Position numbers and translations under genes: made by a program
Shown: piece after piece, positions 11,598 to 23,373 of the stretch
How positions within the stretch are numbered: the first letter of the stretch is position 1
Layout: each line of letters begins with the position of its first letter
Source: Miscanthus floridulus
Taxonomy: Eukaryota; Streptophyta; Magnoliopsida; Poales; Poaceae
NCBI RefSeq assembly: GCF_019320115.1
Contig: NC_089594.1
Location: 21,598,055-21,662,054 of the forward strand
Reading direction: 5' to 3'
DNA length: 64,000 nucleotides
Notes under the pieces: model-generated
What the model was told of the DNA's origin: nothing
What the model saw: the letters and a program-made list of their open reading frames with translations, nothing else
Database searches by the model: none

Positions 11598-14302
11598 ATG
11601 GGAGGTCCTTCCGTTACCAATTTCCAGCGGCAGCTTTCAGCTTCAGTTGTTGAACAAAAGCAGGTGGGCAGCAACACATCAGCAGCTTGGTTGTTATCTC
11701 AGGTAACCAGTAACAGTAGGTAAGCATTAGTTCACTTTTAACAGGGAGTCATGATCATGTTTGTGATGGTGTACTAAGAGGAAGCCAAGAGGTAACTTGA
11801 AAGGATGGACAGCAACAAACAAGAGAACCAGGGAGGCGTCTCAGAAGCTTAGCATCCAGTTCTCTAGGCTTGGAGGACCTGTAGGTTCAAACAAACGAAT
11901 ATTTGTTGATGAAATAACACTGTTCACGAGGAAAAGATCACCTCTCATCGGAGTAAGAACATGGAGAGATATCCATGTGGATGTCAAAATTGCAATAGCA
12001 AACGATGTGCTGGTAAGCTTCTGTTATCCATGTGGATGTCAAAATTTCAATACCAAATTATTGTTTAAGAAGTAATTTATTTAGGCTTTACCTTGAGCAG
12101 GCTAAGTGGGACCTTGAGGATAACGAGGCGAACAGAATCAAGATATGGATGGTGGCTAATGACCGTTACAAAGGATGGCGATCTACATTTAGTGCTACCT
12201 ACAAGGCGTACACCACCTATGAAGAGAGAATGAGACATAGGCCAGAAGAATTAGACATTGTTGAGTGGCACTATCTGGTGTCGTATTTTGGCACCGAAGA
12301 ATTCCAGGTTTGTTCCCAATTTTTAAAAAACTTGCCAATTCCACTTCTGACGTCAAGGTTTATGTTTTACGCACTGCTGATTTTATAAAAATCAAATCAT
12401 TGCTGGTTCTGTGCAGAGGATTAGCAATAAGAATTCTCAGAATCGGCACAATCGACAGATACACCATGTTACAGGATCAAAGGGTTTTTCTCAATTGAGC
12501 TATGAGAAGGTAAAAAATTCTATCACAAGGTTTTCCTTCAGGCATTTTTTTATGGTTTGTGCTTGTGCCCCCGAATGACAATGACATGATATTGTTATAA
12601 CCTATATAGTCTTTGTATTTGATAGAGATATTTAGCCCACTGCCCACTACAAAAAAATATATTTTGCATCCTTGTATACAGAAAGCTGAAAAGTACTAAA
12701 ACTAATGTGTGCCAACAAAAAGAAGAACTTGGATTCCTGTACTTTTTCAATAGCAATAAATATTTCTGTTATCTTCTGTTTTTAAATTCGTGGTGGATAT
12801 CTTCCTGATCTTTACAGTTTATAAAAGCTTCTACATTTCACTAGATTATGAAATATGGCTAATTTTTTTACATTCTTGCCTAATTAGAGGGACCAACTAA
12901 CTGGTGAAGAGCCAAATGATATGGAGCTTTTTATGATGACCCACCAACAAAATGGACAATGGACAAGCGAGGAATCTAGGGAAGTCTATGTGAGTATTAA
13001 ACAGTTTTTACAACCCTTATTAAGTGATGCAACTGTCCTCGCTTAGAATTAAAGTTTTAATTAACTAAATGTCTTTGCTTTGTTAGGACAATGCAACCAG
13101 GAAGATTATGGAGCTGGAGTCAAGGCCTGACGCAAATGTCGTCTCAGACTTGGAGCAGAACCAGATTTTCCAATCAACCTACAAGGAAACGAGAAAAATC
13201 AAATCAAACAAGATGCATGCTAATGGTTACCTTGCAAGGTACCCAACTAGAAAGGAGCTACTATCGGAGGACTACCAGCGCAAACTGCAACAGGAGGAAG
13301 CCCTCATTGAATCGTTTGGACGGCTGCAAGATAGACTAGAAGCTCAAGAAGTTGAAAGGGAAGCCGAGAGGCAAGAACATAGGCGTCAGCTTGAACAGAT
13401 GAACAAGGAAAGGGAGGCTGATAGAGAAGCACTTAGGCAAGCTATGTTAATGTTGCAAGCAGCCCAACAGCAAGCTTCAGTACAAAAGGTAATATTAACA
13501 ACATCTATGTTCTCATAGTTTATTGAACTGAAAATCATGATCTTGAACCCAATTCGAAATGCAGGCTAGCACAATTGTGGAGCCAACTGAAAATGTTGCT
13601 GCTGCTGCAACAATTGAGGGGACACAAAATGTAACAACTACAATGGGAGAACACATGATGCATAGTCAGCAGGTAGTTTGATGATAATTGAAGAATGTTT
13701 AATTGTAACATGCATGTCATATTCTTGTCAAGGGGTGTAATTTTTACCACCAACCATTTATTTTCAGGTTACCCAAGAAACCAGCCAGCCAGAACAACAA
13801 CCCCCTTCTTCCGCAGCTGAAGAACGTCTCACTAGAGGGCGCATGACTAGAAGTAATTTGGCAGCGAATTCGGATGCTGTTTATACTACAGCAAAGCAAC
13901 TGAAGGAAACTGCGGCTAGGAAAAGATCTGCATTGTCCAAAAAGAATACACAGGTACTATGTGAAACCTTTTATCTCTCTTTGCATTAAAAAGGAATATA
14001 TAGTCCTTTTGGAGAAGTACATAGCTATTCTTTTGTTCTGCTCCTAAATATGGTCCAGGCTTAGTTTCCTCTTGCTAATTAGAAATATATATGGATGTGT
14101 TTGTGCTCATAAAATGTCTTGGGAGGCAGCTGCATGTATGTTTATATTTGCTTTACGCTTCAAAGTTCATGGTTGATAGTACTGCAGCTCATAGAACTCT
14201 AGTACTGCAGCTCGTGTTTTGCTTCAGTGTTCAATTAGCTTTGCCACCACTAGTCTCAGTTTAACTAATGCATGTCAATGATTTTTTCAGGAGGAATCTT
14301 GA
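11598..14302 (+). CDS. TnpA-like CACTA accessory protein, nine exons
   Basis: Proposed exons: 11598-11702, 11779-12012, 12101-12307, 12417-12509, 12888-12989, 13087-13488, 13565-13672, 13768-13953, 14291-14302; 482 codons with no stop. Every intron has GT and AG and every junction falls between codons. The protein matches the plant Ptta/En/Spm family (PF03004 type): RKPRG start of the domain (residue 36), KWDLEDNEAN (about 115), YKGWRSTFSATYKAY (about 130), then LTGEEPNDMELFMMTHQ (about 216) and a Glu/Arg/Gln coiled coil (about 305-380). TnpA proteins bind subterminal repeats and help transposition; the host element has such repeats at both ends. The first exon is the least certain: its ATG was chosen because it splices in frame to RKPRG. 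Confidence 0.78.
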
Positions 14303-15327
14303 GTTTGAGAAGGAGCATGCGAATGGTGGGACGATGGCCAACATACATATCAAGGGAACCTTCGCTGCTACAGTAGACATTAGTCTTTTGATTCGAATGA
14401 GTTCAAACAGTTGTCTGTGCTTAACACATTATTATGTGTTAAGCTATCTACTTGTGTTCTCATTTAGTTTGACACTCGGTGTGTTTTGTTAAAGATTTTG
14501 TATGAACAAATTATATTTCGTTTTAATGGATGTCGATGCTTCCTTCATTATGTATTTGTCGTTTTGCGATTATTAATTTAAGCTACCAAACAAAGTGTCG
14601 CAACATGAATTATTAATATATTAATCTAGCGTTGCAATATATGATGGCACATATAACAACCACATTTAGTCGTGGCAATAGGTACGATAATCGTGGCAAT
14701 AGAGAAACTATCTCTTGCAACTACAAAAAGATGACGGTGGCAATAGAGGAATCTACCTATAGCAACCAGATAGTTAGTAACGTGGCAATAGATGACCTGT
14801 CTGTAGCAACCAACCTAAGTAACGTGGCAATAGCCTATGCCATCTATAGCAACCATTCAGAAACATGGCAATATACGACCTCTCTGTAGCAACCAACCTG
14901 AAGAGATGTTGCAATAACCTAAGCCACCTATAGCAACCATTTAGGCGATGTGGCAATAGAGAACCTCTATTGCAATGCTTTCTCTGCGTAGCAACAACCA
15001 CGATTGCAACACCTGTGTTGCGATGCGCTTGCATTGTGTTGCTACACGACCAGCGTGTCGCAATACGTATCGCTAGCAACGCCTAGTTCGTTGCAATTGA
15101 TACTATTACCACACCCATAGTGGTTGCAATTGCTTTTGTTACAACACTCACCAGGTGTTGCAAAAGCGTCAAAAGTGTTGCAATAGAGGGGCTGTGTGTC
15201 GCAACTAAAATGTAACCCATTGCATTATGCTATTGCTACCCTTACAAGTGCAATGACATTTAACCAAAAAAAATTGGTAGCAAAATTACTATGGCTACCA
15301 TTTTTGGATCTTTTGCTACACTTTTTT
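14303..15327 (+). repeat. right subterminal region of CACTA element
   Basis: After a 3' UTR-like stretch with no gene (14303-14620), dense repeats of AGCAACCA, GTGGCAATAG and TTGCAA occur to 15327. They are imperfect, 20-60 bp apart and in both orientations. The open frames at 14632-14889 and 14774-15079 arise from this repeat structure. Confidence 0.7.
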
Positions 15328-15358
15328 GGCGTTGCAGTAGACCGAAAATCTTGTAGTG
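15328..15358 (-). repeat. right terminal inverted repeat of CACTA element
   Basis: Complement of 6575-6605 with one mismatch; followed by the GTA target duplication. Confidence 0.92.
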
Positions 15359-15361
15359 GTA

Positions 15362-15822
15362 GGATTATCAATGTCAACAATTAGCACAAAGGTGACCTCA
15401 AATTACAGATAGATTGGGGTGAAATCATGTGAAATGAGGATCATTTTCCCAATTTGGTTCAATCTAGATTACTTGCAAAAGATATTTAACTTGGTTTGAT
15501 CCAAGGACAAGCTTCTTCACACCTCCAAATAAGGGTTATCTTGTACCATGTTGAGTTAAACACTTATAGCTCATTTTCTAAATCAAACACTAGGTTTGCA
15601 AGCCCACAAACATGTCATATGCTACCACTAGATTATTTCAAACATACAAGCAATAGTGGTACCATACAAGCATCAAATTCATTTGATTTTCATGAATGAG
15701 CGTATTCAAATGTGAAATATGTCTAGATGCACTAATCATGTCCTTAGCAAGGATGTATGCCATGCCAATCAACTTTTACCTTGGATTGCTCAAAGGAGAG
15801 GCATGTCATATAATGGGGTGCA
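15362..15822 (-). other. 3' untranslated region of element B, pol-proximal part
   Basis: Continuation of 5849-6574 on the other side of the CACTA insertion. AT-rich, no coding region or further insertion seen. Confidence 0.65.
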
Positions 15823-18800
15823 TCAACACATATTGGAGAAGTCAAGTATGTTCAATTCATTCCTTAGCTTGCAAAACCTCTTCCCATCAAGTGGCTTGGT
15901 GAATATGTCGGCAAGTTGATCTTCGGTGCCCACACTCTCTATGCAAATGTCCCCTTTTTGTTGGTGATCTCTTATGAAGTGATGACGGACATCTATATGC
16001 TTTGTTCTTGAGTGTTGAACCGGGTTGTTGGTGAGCTTTACAGCACTTTCATTGTCACATAGCAATGGCACTTGCTTGAATTTGATCCCAAAGTCACTCA
16101 AGGTAGCCTTCATCCAAAGTAATTGAGCACAACAACTACCGGTCGAAATGTACTCCGCTTCGGTGGTTGAAAGTGCTACACTATTTTGCTTCTTTGATGA
16201 CCAAGACACAAGTGATCTTCCTAATAGTTGACATGTACCCGATGTGCTCTTTCTCTCAACTTTGCATCCCGCATAATCGGAGTCTGAATATCCAATCAAC
16301 TCAAATCTTGCTCCTTTGGGATACCACAATCCAACATTTTGTGTATGCTTCAAGTACCTCAATATTCTCTCTGTTGCTTTCAAATGACTTTCTCTTGGTG
16401 AGGCTTGGAATCTAGCACACATGCATACACTAAACATCACATCCGGCCTTGATGCGGTCACATAGAGTAGACTTCCAATCATAGACTGATACATCTTTTG
16501 ATCCACCATATTGCCACTAGCATCACTATCCAAGCTTCCACTTGTCCCCATTGGTGTACTAATAGCTTTACTCTCCTCCATTTCAAACTTCTTGAGCATA
16601 TCCTTGATATACTTGCCTTGACTCACAAATGTGCCATTCTTCATTTGCTTGATTTGAAGACTAAGGAAGTAACTAAGCTCTCCAATCATAGACATCTCAA
16701 ACTCACTTGCCATCATCTTGCCAAACTCCTCACAAAATTCTTGATTTGTTGATCCAAAGATGATATCATCAACATAGATTTGCATTACAAACAAGTCCTT
16801 TCCAAGCTTCTTGGTGAAGAGAGTGGTGTCAACCTTTCCCATCTTGAATCCCTTAGTAGGAAATCCCTCAATCTCTCATACCATGCTCTAGGTGCTTGCT
16901 TTAATCCATACAAAGCCTTTCTTAACTTGTAAACATGGTTGGGTTTCTTTTCATCTTCGAAACCGAGAGGTTGCTCAACATACACAAGCTCATTGATGTA
17001 CCCATTGAGAAATGCACTCTTCACATCCATTTGGTACAACTTGATGTTGTGGGCACAAGCATAGGCTAACAAGATCCTAATTGCTTCCAATCTTGCAACC
17101 GGGGCATATGTTTCTCCAAAGTCAAGACCTTCAACTTGAGTGTAACCTTGAGCCACTAATCTTGCTTTGTTCCTTATTACTATCCCATCTTGATCTTGCT
17201 TGTTCCGAAAGACCCACTTGGTTCCTATCATATTATGATCCTTAGGCCTCTCAACTAACTCCCATACTTGGTTTCTTGTGAAGTTGTTTAGCTCTTCATG
17301 CATAGCATTGACCCAATCAACATCATTCAAAGCTTCATCTATCTTTTTAGGTTCAATGGATGACACAAATGAGAAGTGCTCACAAAATGAAGCCAATCTT
17401 GATCTAGTTTGCACTCCTCTTGAAATATCACTAATGATAGTATCCAATGGATGATCTCTTGCAACATTGGTTGGTTGAAGCACTTGCACTTGATTGCTAG
17501 CATTTGATTGATCACTTGGTTGAAATGATGAACTAGCCACTTGTTGATCTTGCACCTTGTCATCACTAGTTCTTGCTTGAACTTGATCATGAGAACCACT
17601 AGCTTGCATATTTGAGTTAGAGAGCACTTGATTCTTGTCATCTTCAACATCAATCACCTCTCTAGGCCTTATATCACCAATGTCCATGCTCTTCATTGCA
17701 TTGACCAATTGAGTGCCTCTTACATCATCTAGATTTTCATCTTCCTCTTGGGAACCATTTGTTTCATCAAACTCCACATCATGAACTTCCTCAAGAGTAC
17801 CACTAGCCAAATTCCAAACTCTATAAGCCTTGCTAGTAGTGGAGTAACCAAGCAAGAAACCTTCATCACATTTCTCTTCAAACTTGCTCAATCTAGTGCC
17901 TTTCTTCAATATGTAGCATTTACAACCAAAAACCCGAAAGTATGCTATATTGGGCTTTCTTCCATTCAATAGCTCATAAGGTGTCTTCTCCATCATGGGG
18001 TGACAATAGAGTCGGTTACTATAATAGCAAGCCGTGTTGATTGCTTCGGCCCAAAATGAATGACTCACATTGTACTCACTCAACATTGATCTTGCCATAT
18101 CCATCAAGGTTCTATTCTTTCTTTCATCTAGCCCATTTGATTGAGGAGTATACTTGGCCGAGAATTGATGTCTAATTCCAAATTCATCACATAACTCATC
18201 AATTCTAGTGTTCTTGAACTCACTTCCATTGTCACTTCTAACTTTCTTGATTGTTGTTTCAAACTTATTGTGAATACCCTTGACAAATGATTTGAATGTT
18301 GCAAACACATCACTCTTGTCCACTAGAAAGAATACCCATGTGTATCTAGTGAAATCATCCACAATCACAAATCCATATTTGTTTCCACCAATGCTAGTGT
18401 ACGTGGTTGGTCCAAACAAGTCCATGTGCATCAACTCAAATGCCTTAGATGTGCTCATCATGCTCTTCTTAGGATGAGTGTTACCAACTTGCTTTTCAGC
18501 TTGACATGCACTACATAGCTTATCCTTCTCAAATGTGACATCTTTCAAGCCTCTAACTAAGTCATGCTTAATCAACTTGTTCAATTGTTTCATTCCAACA
18601 TGACCAAGCCTTCTATGCCATAACCAACCCATGCTAGACTTAGTGATCAAACATGTTGTCAATTGAGCTTCTCTAGCATTGAAATCAACTAAGTATAGAT
18701 TCTCATATCTAAATCCTTTGAATATCAAGTTAGAGCCATCTACACTTATGATCTCTACATCATCCACACCAAATATGCACTTGAAACTAAGATCACATAA

Positions 18801-19049
18801 TTGAGCTACCGACAATAAGTTGAAGTTCAAGCTCTCTACTAGTAGCACATTGGAAATGCTCAAATCATTGGATATTGCAATCTTACCAAGCCCTTTGACC
18901 TTGTCTTTGCCATTATCACCAAATGTGATACTATCAATCCCATTGCTCTTGTTTTCATCGATTGAATTGAACATTCTTGGATCACTGGTCATGTGTTGTG
19001 TGCACCCACTATCAAGCACCCAATGCCTTCCTCCGGCTTTATAATTGAC
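15823..19049 (-). pseudogene. pol polyprotein of Copia element B, one frameshift
   Basis: Pol encodes protease, integrase, reverse transcriptase and RNase H. The pol frame opens at 19049 just after a TAG, in a different frame from gag. Visible in order: aspartic protease active site LDSGCTQHMTSD; gag-pre-integrase motif HRRLGHVGMKQL; HHCC zinc region with CSACQ; integrase core D in MDLFGPT, D in RSDNGSEF and E in LDERKNRT; RT palm start and [11 protein letters not shown]. The frame breaks near 16850. The second segment (to 15823) holds RT motif YVDDIIFG and RNase H STTEAEY, and ends at a TAG. Only the frameshift separates it from a complete pol of about 1,070 residues. The order protease-integrase-RT-RNase H defines Copia. 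Confidence 0.9.
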
Positions 19050-19062
19050 CTACAAAAGAAGA

Positions 19063-21135
19063 TCAATTCTTTTTAGGTACCCAAACTTGCTTGGGTCCTT
19101 GAAGGTTAGTTACCAAGGTCTTTGGTACCCAAATGGCCTTCTTCTTTGGGCCCACAATTGGTGTACCAATGAACTTAGCCTTCACACCATTGGCACCCTT
19201 AAAAAGCATGTAACAAGAATCAAATTTGATTGAGGATACATTAGGTAGCTTGTTCTTGTTAATCTTGCAATATTGCTCTACATGCCCAACTTGCTTGCAT
19301 CTATTGCAAAACTGACCATTGCCCTTCACAAAGCTAGCTTTGAGAGTGACAAAGGCCACCTTGCCTTTCTTGGGAGTATAGCCTAATCCCTCTTTATTGA
19401 GAGAAAACCTTTGGGTACCCAAGCACTTTAGCAAGCGGACATCTCCACCATAGGCATTGCCTAAGGCATGAGTGAGCTCATTCACCTCCTTCTTGAGGGT
19501 CTCATTTTCCACCACTAGTGATGCATCATTTATAGATGGAGTGGAAGTGGTAGTGCTACAAGGAGTGTTAGTAGGAGCAACTATAGTGGGCATAAAAGAA
19601 TCATCAATAATATCACATGTCAGTCCCACATCACATGTAACTATCACTTGCTCCTTCTTGGCTTCCTCCTTCTTGACTTGCTCAATGAGAGAGAAGTGAG
19701 TTTTTTCAAGCTTAGAGTGAGTTTTGCCAAGCTTCTCATGGGCTTCCATTAGCCTCTCATGAGTGGCATTGAGCTCATCAAAGGATTGCTCAAGAGATTT
19801 TAATTTCTTGCGCAATTCTTTGCACTCCTTTCTCTTCATCTTATTGCAAGCGTGCACTTGCTCACACATGTCCAAGAGCTCCTCCTTGGTGTACTCCTCC
19901 TCCTCATCATCACTCCTACAAGAATCACTTTCACATTCATCATCACTCTCATCATATTTTACCTTGGTAGGCTTTGCCATGAGGCATGTCGATGGAGTGT
20001 CGAAGATGGAGGGCTTGTTGTTGATGGCGATGCTTGCTAGTGCTTTCTTGATTGATTTCTTGCCATCATCACTAGAGTCATCACTATCCGATGAGCCATC
20101 ACTATCCCAAGTGACTACATAGCCTCCACCCTTCTTCTTCTTTTGGAAGGTCATTCTCTTCTCCTTCTTCTCCTTCTCCTTCTTTTCATTCTTATCTTTC
20201 TTGTGCTTCTTCTTCTCATCTTCATCATTATCACTATTGTAGGGACAATTTGCTACAACATGATCAGGGCTCTTGCAAGTGTAGCATCTTCTCACATACT
20301 CTTTGCTCTTGATGTGATCTCTTCTCTTCCTTGCACCATAGTCCTTCTTCTTCATGAACTTGCCCATCTTGCGCACAAAGAGAGCCATAGCTTCATCATC
20401 AATATCACTAAGATCTTCATCCTCACTTGATTCTTTCTTGGACTTGCCCTTGTTCTTGGATGATGATGAGCTAGCCTTGAATGCTATACTCTTCTTCTTG
20501 TCTTCTTCTTCCTTGTCATCCCCCTCCCTTTCCACACGGTATGTCTCTTGTGTCATGACATCACCTAGTACTTGGTTGGGGGTAATATCCTTCAATCCTC
20601 CTCTTATGATTAGCAATCTTAACATCTCAAATCTTGGAGGTAGGCACATCAAGAACCGATGAGAGACGTCATCATCCTTGATCTTCTCTCCCAAAGCCTT
20701 CAAGTCATTGACAATTACTTGCAATCGATGGAACATCTCCGGAATGCTCTCATCTTCCTTCATCTTGAAGCTTGTCAATTTATCCTTGAGGATATATAAC
20801 TTGGCACTCTTCACCGCCGGTGTGCCCTCATAAGTTTCTTCCAATCTTTTCCACACTTCATTTGCTCTTTCACAATCCTTGATTTGCTCAAACACCTTGG
20901 AATCAATGGCATTGTATATGGTGTTGAGAGCCATTGTATTGCATTGCTTGTTGATCTTATCTTGGATGGTGGGATCATCGGGATCGATGATAGCATAGTC
21001 ATTCTCGGTCACTTCCCACACTTGATCATTGATTGAACCAAGATACATCCTCATCTTTCTCTTCCAATAATCATAGCATGTGCCATCAAAGAACGGTGGT
21101 TTGCCCCCCACATGGTTGAACACAACTTGAGCCAT
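19063..21135 (-). CDS. gag of Copia element B
   Basis: Open frame of 690 residues, ATG at 21135 (MAQVVFNHVGGKPPFFDG). The N-terminal DUF4219/UBN2-type core (about residues 1-230) is followed by lysine/glutamate-rich segments. Two CCHC zinc knuckles, CYTCKSPDHVVANC (about 285) and CNRCKQVGHVEQYC (about 610), flank a coiled-coil-like acidic region. The C-terminus GPKQVWVPKKN is shared with elements A and D. The stop lies 13 bases before the pol frame opens. Gag is intact while pol is not, so the copy could still supply particle protein if transcribed (inference). Confidence 0.9.
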   Translation of the reverse strand: MAQVVFNHVGGKPPFFDGTCYDYWKRKMRMYLGSINDQVWEVTENDYAIIDPDDPTIQDKINKQCNTMALNTIYNAIDSKVFEQIKDCERANEVWKRLEETYEGTPAVKSAKLYILKDKLTSFKMKEDESIPEMFHRLQVIVNDLKALGEKIKDDDVSHRFLMCLPPRFEMLRLLIIRGGLKDITPNQVLGDVMTQETYRVEREGDDKEEEDKKKSIAFKASSSSSKNKGKSKKESSEDEDLSDIDDEAMALFVRKMGKFMKKKDYGARKRRDHIKSKEYVRRCYTCKSPDHVVANCPYNSDNDEDEKKKHKKDKNEKKEKEKKEKRMTFQKKKKGGGYVVTWDSDGSSDSDDSSDDGKKSIKKALASIAINNKPSIFDTPSTCLMAKPTKVKYDESDDECESDSCRSDDEEEEYTKEELLDMCEQVHACNKMKRKECKELRKKLKSLEQSFDELNATHERLMEAHEKLGKTHSKLEKTHFSLIEQVKKEEAKKEQVIVTCDVGLTCDIIDDSFMPTIVAPTNTPCSTTTSTPSINDASLVVENETLKKEVNELTHALGNAYGGDVRLLKCLGTQRFSLNKEGLGYTPKKGKVAFVTLKASFVKGNGQFCNRCKQVGHVEQYCKINKNKLPNVSSIKFDSCYMLFKGANGVKAKFIGTPIVGPKKKAIWVPKTLVTNLQGPKQVWVPKKN

Positions 21136-21180
21136 AATTTGACACCGAGGTTGTTAAGCCTTCAAACAAATGGTGACCAT

Positions 21181-21194
21181 GGCTCCGATACCAC
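21181..21194 (-). promoter_or_regulatory. primer-binding site of element B
   Basis: Minus strand TGGTATCGGAGCC follows the LTR end TTTCA with a two-base gap. It is a methionine-tRNA-type site with one change from TGGTATCAGAGCC. Confidence 0.88.
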
Positions 21195-21195
21195 T

Positions 21196-22976
21196 TGAAA
21201 GGTCCTAATATGGCTAGAGGGGGGTGAATAGCCTATTTAAAAATCTACAACTCAACTAGAGCAATTTGATTAGTATGACAAATAGCGTAATGCAAACTTG
21301 CTCTAGCTCTACAGGGGTTGCAAGCCACCTATCCAACAATTCTAGTTGCAATGATTACTTAGGCACACAAACTTGCTATGTAACTACTCACTAAGAGCTC
21401 TCAAACTTGCTACTCTAAAGAGCTCAACTAGATGAATGTAAATAATAAAGCAAGCTCTCAATTCTAATTACACTAAAGAGCTTGTATCAACTAGTTTGCA
21501 AGAATGTAAATGAGTGAGTAGGGTGATTTTACCGCTGTGTAGGGGATGAACCAATCACAAGATGAATATATAGCCAATCACCGGGAGAATGCCAAAGACA
21601 AGAGACAATCGATTTTCTCCTAAGGTTCACGTGCTTGCCAACACACTACGTCCTCGTTGTGTCGACCAACACTTGGTGGTTCGACGGCTAAGAGGTGTTT
21701 CACAAACCTTGTCCACATGATAGGACACCACAAGAACTGACCCACAAGTGAGGTAACTCAATGACACGAGCAATTTACTAGAGTTACCTTTCGGCACTCC
21801 GTCGGGGAAGGTACAACTCCCCTCACAATCACCGGAGATGGCCACGAACAATCACCAACTCGTGCCAATCCTCCACCGCTGCTCCAACCGTCTAGGTGGT
21901 GGCAACCACCAAGAGAAACAAGCGAAATCCGCAGCGCAACACGAATGCCAAGTGCCTCTAGATGCAATCACTCAAGTAATGCACTTGGATTTTCTCCCAA
22001 TCTCACAAAGATGATGGATCAATAATGGAGATGAGTGGGAGGTGTTTGGTTAAACTCACAAGGTTGCTATGTCAATGAAAATGGCCAAAAGTTGGAGCTA
22101 CAACCGGCCATGGGGCTTAAATAGAAGCCCCCATGGAATAGAGCCGTGATACCCCTTCACTGGGCAAAACGCGCTCTGACCAGACCCTGGACTCAGCCTC
22201 TGGTCCACTGATTTTTGCCACGTGTCACTTTGAGTTAAAACTGAACCGTCAGATCTCAATGGCTAAGTGCCGACCGGACGCTCCGGTATTACTGACCGGA
22301 CCCTAGAACCTCAGCGTCCGGTCGAGTACAGTAAGGGTCAAAATCCGTTTTTCTTCGACCGGACGCGTCTGGTCCACCTCGACCGGACATAGCCCAGCGT
22401 CCGGTGGTATACCCTAGCTACTGTACCGCCAAGACAGCGCTACTAGACGCAGGCAGTCAGCGTCTGGTGCATTCAGATCCAGCGTCCGGTCACTTGATCG
22501 ACACTGGCATCTCCTCTATCTTCTTCACCCTTGCTCGAATGTGCTAACCACCAAGTGTATCACCTTGTGCACATGTGTTAGCATATTTTTTACAAACATT
22601 TTCAAGGGTGTTAGTGATCCACTAGATTCTAAATGCATATGCAATGAGTTAGAGCATCTAGTGGCACTTTGACAACCGCATTTCGATACGAGTTTCACTC
22701 CTCTTAATAGTGCGGCTATCTATCCTAAATGTGATCACACTCACTAAGTGTCTTGATCACTAAAACAAAATGGCTTCTATATTTTATACCTATGCCTTGA
22801 GCCTTTTGTTTTTCTCTTTCTTCTTTTCCAAGTTCAAGCATTTGACCATCACCATGTCATGATCTTCGTCATTGCTTCATCACTTGGAGTAGTGCTACCT
22901 ATCTCATGATCATCTTGATAAACTAGGTTTGCACTTAGGGTTTCATCAATTAACCAAAACCAAACTAGAGCTTTCA
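21196..22976 (-). repeat. 5' LTR of element B
   Basis: Nearly identical partner of 4030-5832. A short deletion in the GC-rich array near 22180 accounts for most of the 22-bp length difference. Other differences are mostly single transitions. Confidence 0.93.
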
Positions 22977-23165
22977 CCATTTGCCATTATCAAACAAGGC
23001 ACACCCGCTAAAATGCCCTACGATGGATTCATTGCTAAATTAAATTTTTTGCCATGGCTTATTTTCCTTCCCATTTTGCCCTTCACCCTTATCCCTTCCA
23101 TTTCATTCACGGTCATTCACGGAGAGCGAACCAGAGATAGAGAGACATGAGACGGACGCTGCCAC
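22977..23165 (+). repeat. left terminal inverted repeat of MULE
   Basis: Aligns, with small gaps and scattered substitutions, to the reverse complement of 30995-31176. Shared words include ACCCGCTAAAATGCCCT, TATTTTCCTTCCC and TTCATTCACGGTC. Confidence 0.85.
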
Positions 23166-23373
23166 CTCCCTCCCGACACGTCCACGCTAGGCCGCCACCG
23201 ACCGTCTGCGCCAGGCCACCGCCGACCATTCATGCCACTACCACCGTCATGTCCACACCACACCGCGGTCGCTGCCCTGATGCTTCCACGCCAGGCCGCC
23301 GCTACGTCCACGCCAGGTCATGGCCGTCGCCCCGATGCATCCATGCTTGGTTGGGAACTAGACTGGAAGCCCG

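Larger units (their letters stand above)
6575..15358 (+). mobile_element. CACTA (En/Spm-type) DNA transposon nested in element B
   Basis: The ends are inverted repeats of 31 bp with one mismatch (CACTACAAGATTTT... at 6575-6605 and its complement at 15328-15358). The flanking trinucleotide GTA occurs at 6572-6574 and 15359-15361, the 3-bp duplication typical of CACTA elements. Subterminal regions (6600-7130 and about 14630-15330) are rich in TTGCAA/GTTGCAA and GTGGCAATAG words in both orientations, as expected for TnpA binding regions. Inside are a tRNA-like relic, the end of another CACTA, a 1.06-kb tandem repeat, and a TnpA-like gene. I see no TNP2/TnpD transposase, so it is probably non-autonomous. 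Confidence 0.93.
4030..22976 (-). mobile_element. Copia element B (SIRE-type), complete, interrupted by a CACTA element
   Basis: Full minus-strand retrotransposon: 5' LTR 21196-22976, primer site, gag, pol, polypurine tract, 3' LTR 4030-5832. Both outer ends carry 5-bp flanks CCGTT and CCATT (4 of 5 identical), read as a target duplication with one transition. Removing the 8.8-kb CACTA insertion leaves about 10.2 kb, normal for this group. The LTRs are nearly the same but differ by scattered transitions and a short deletion in the GC-rich array near 22180. Pol carries a frameshift, so the copy is not autonomous. Unlike element D, it has no extra ORF between pol and the 3' LTR. Confidence 0.93.
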
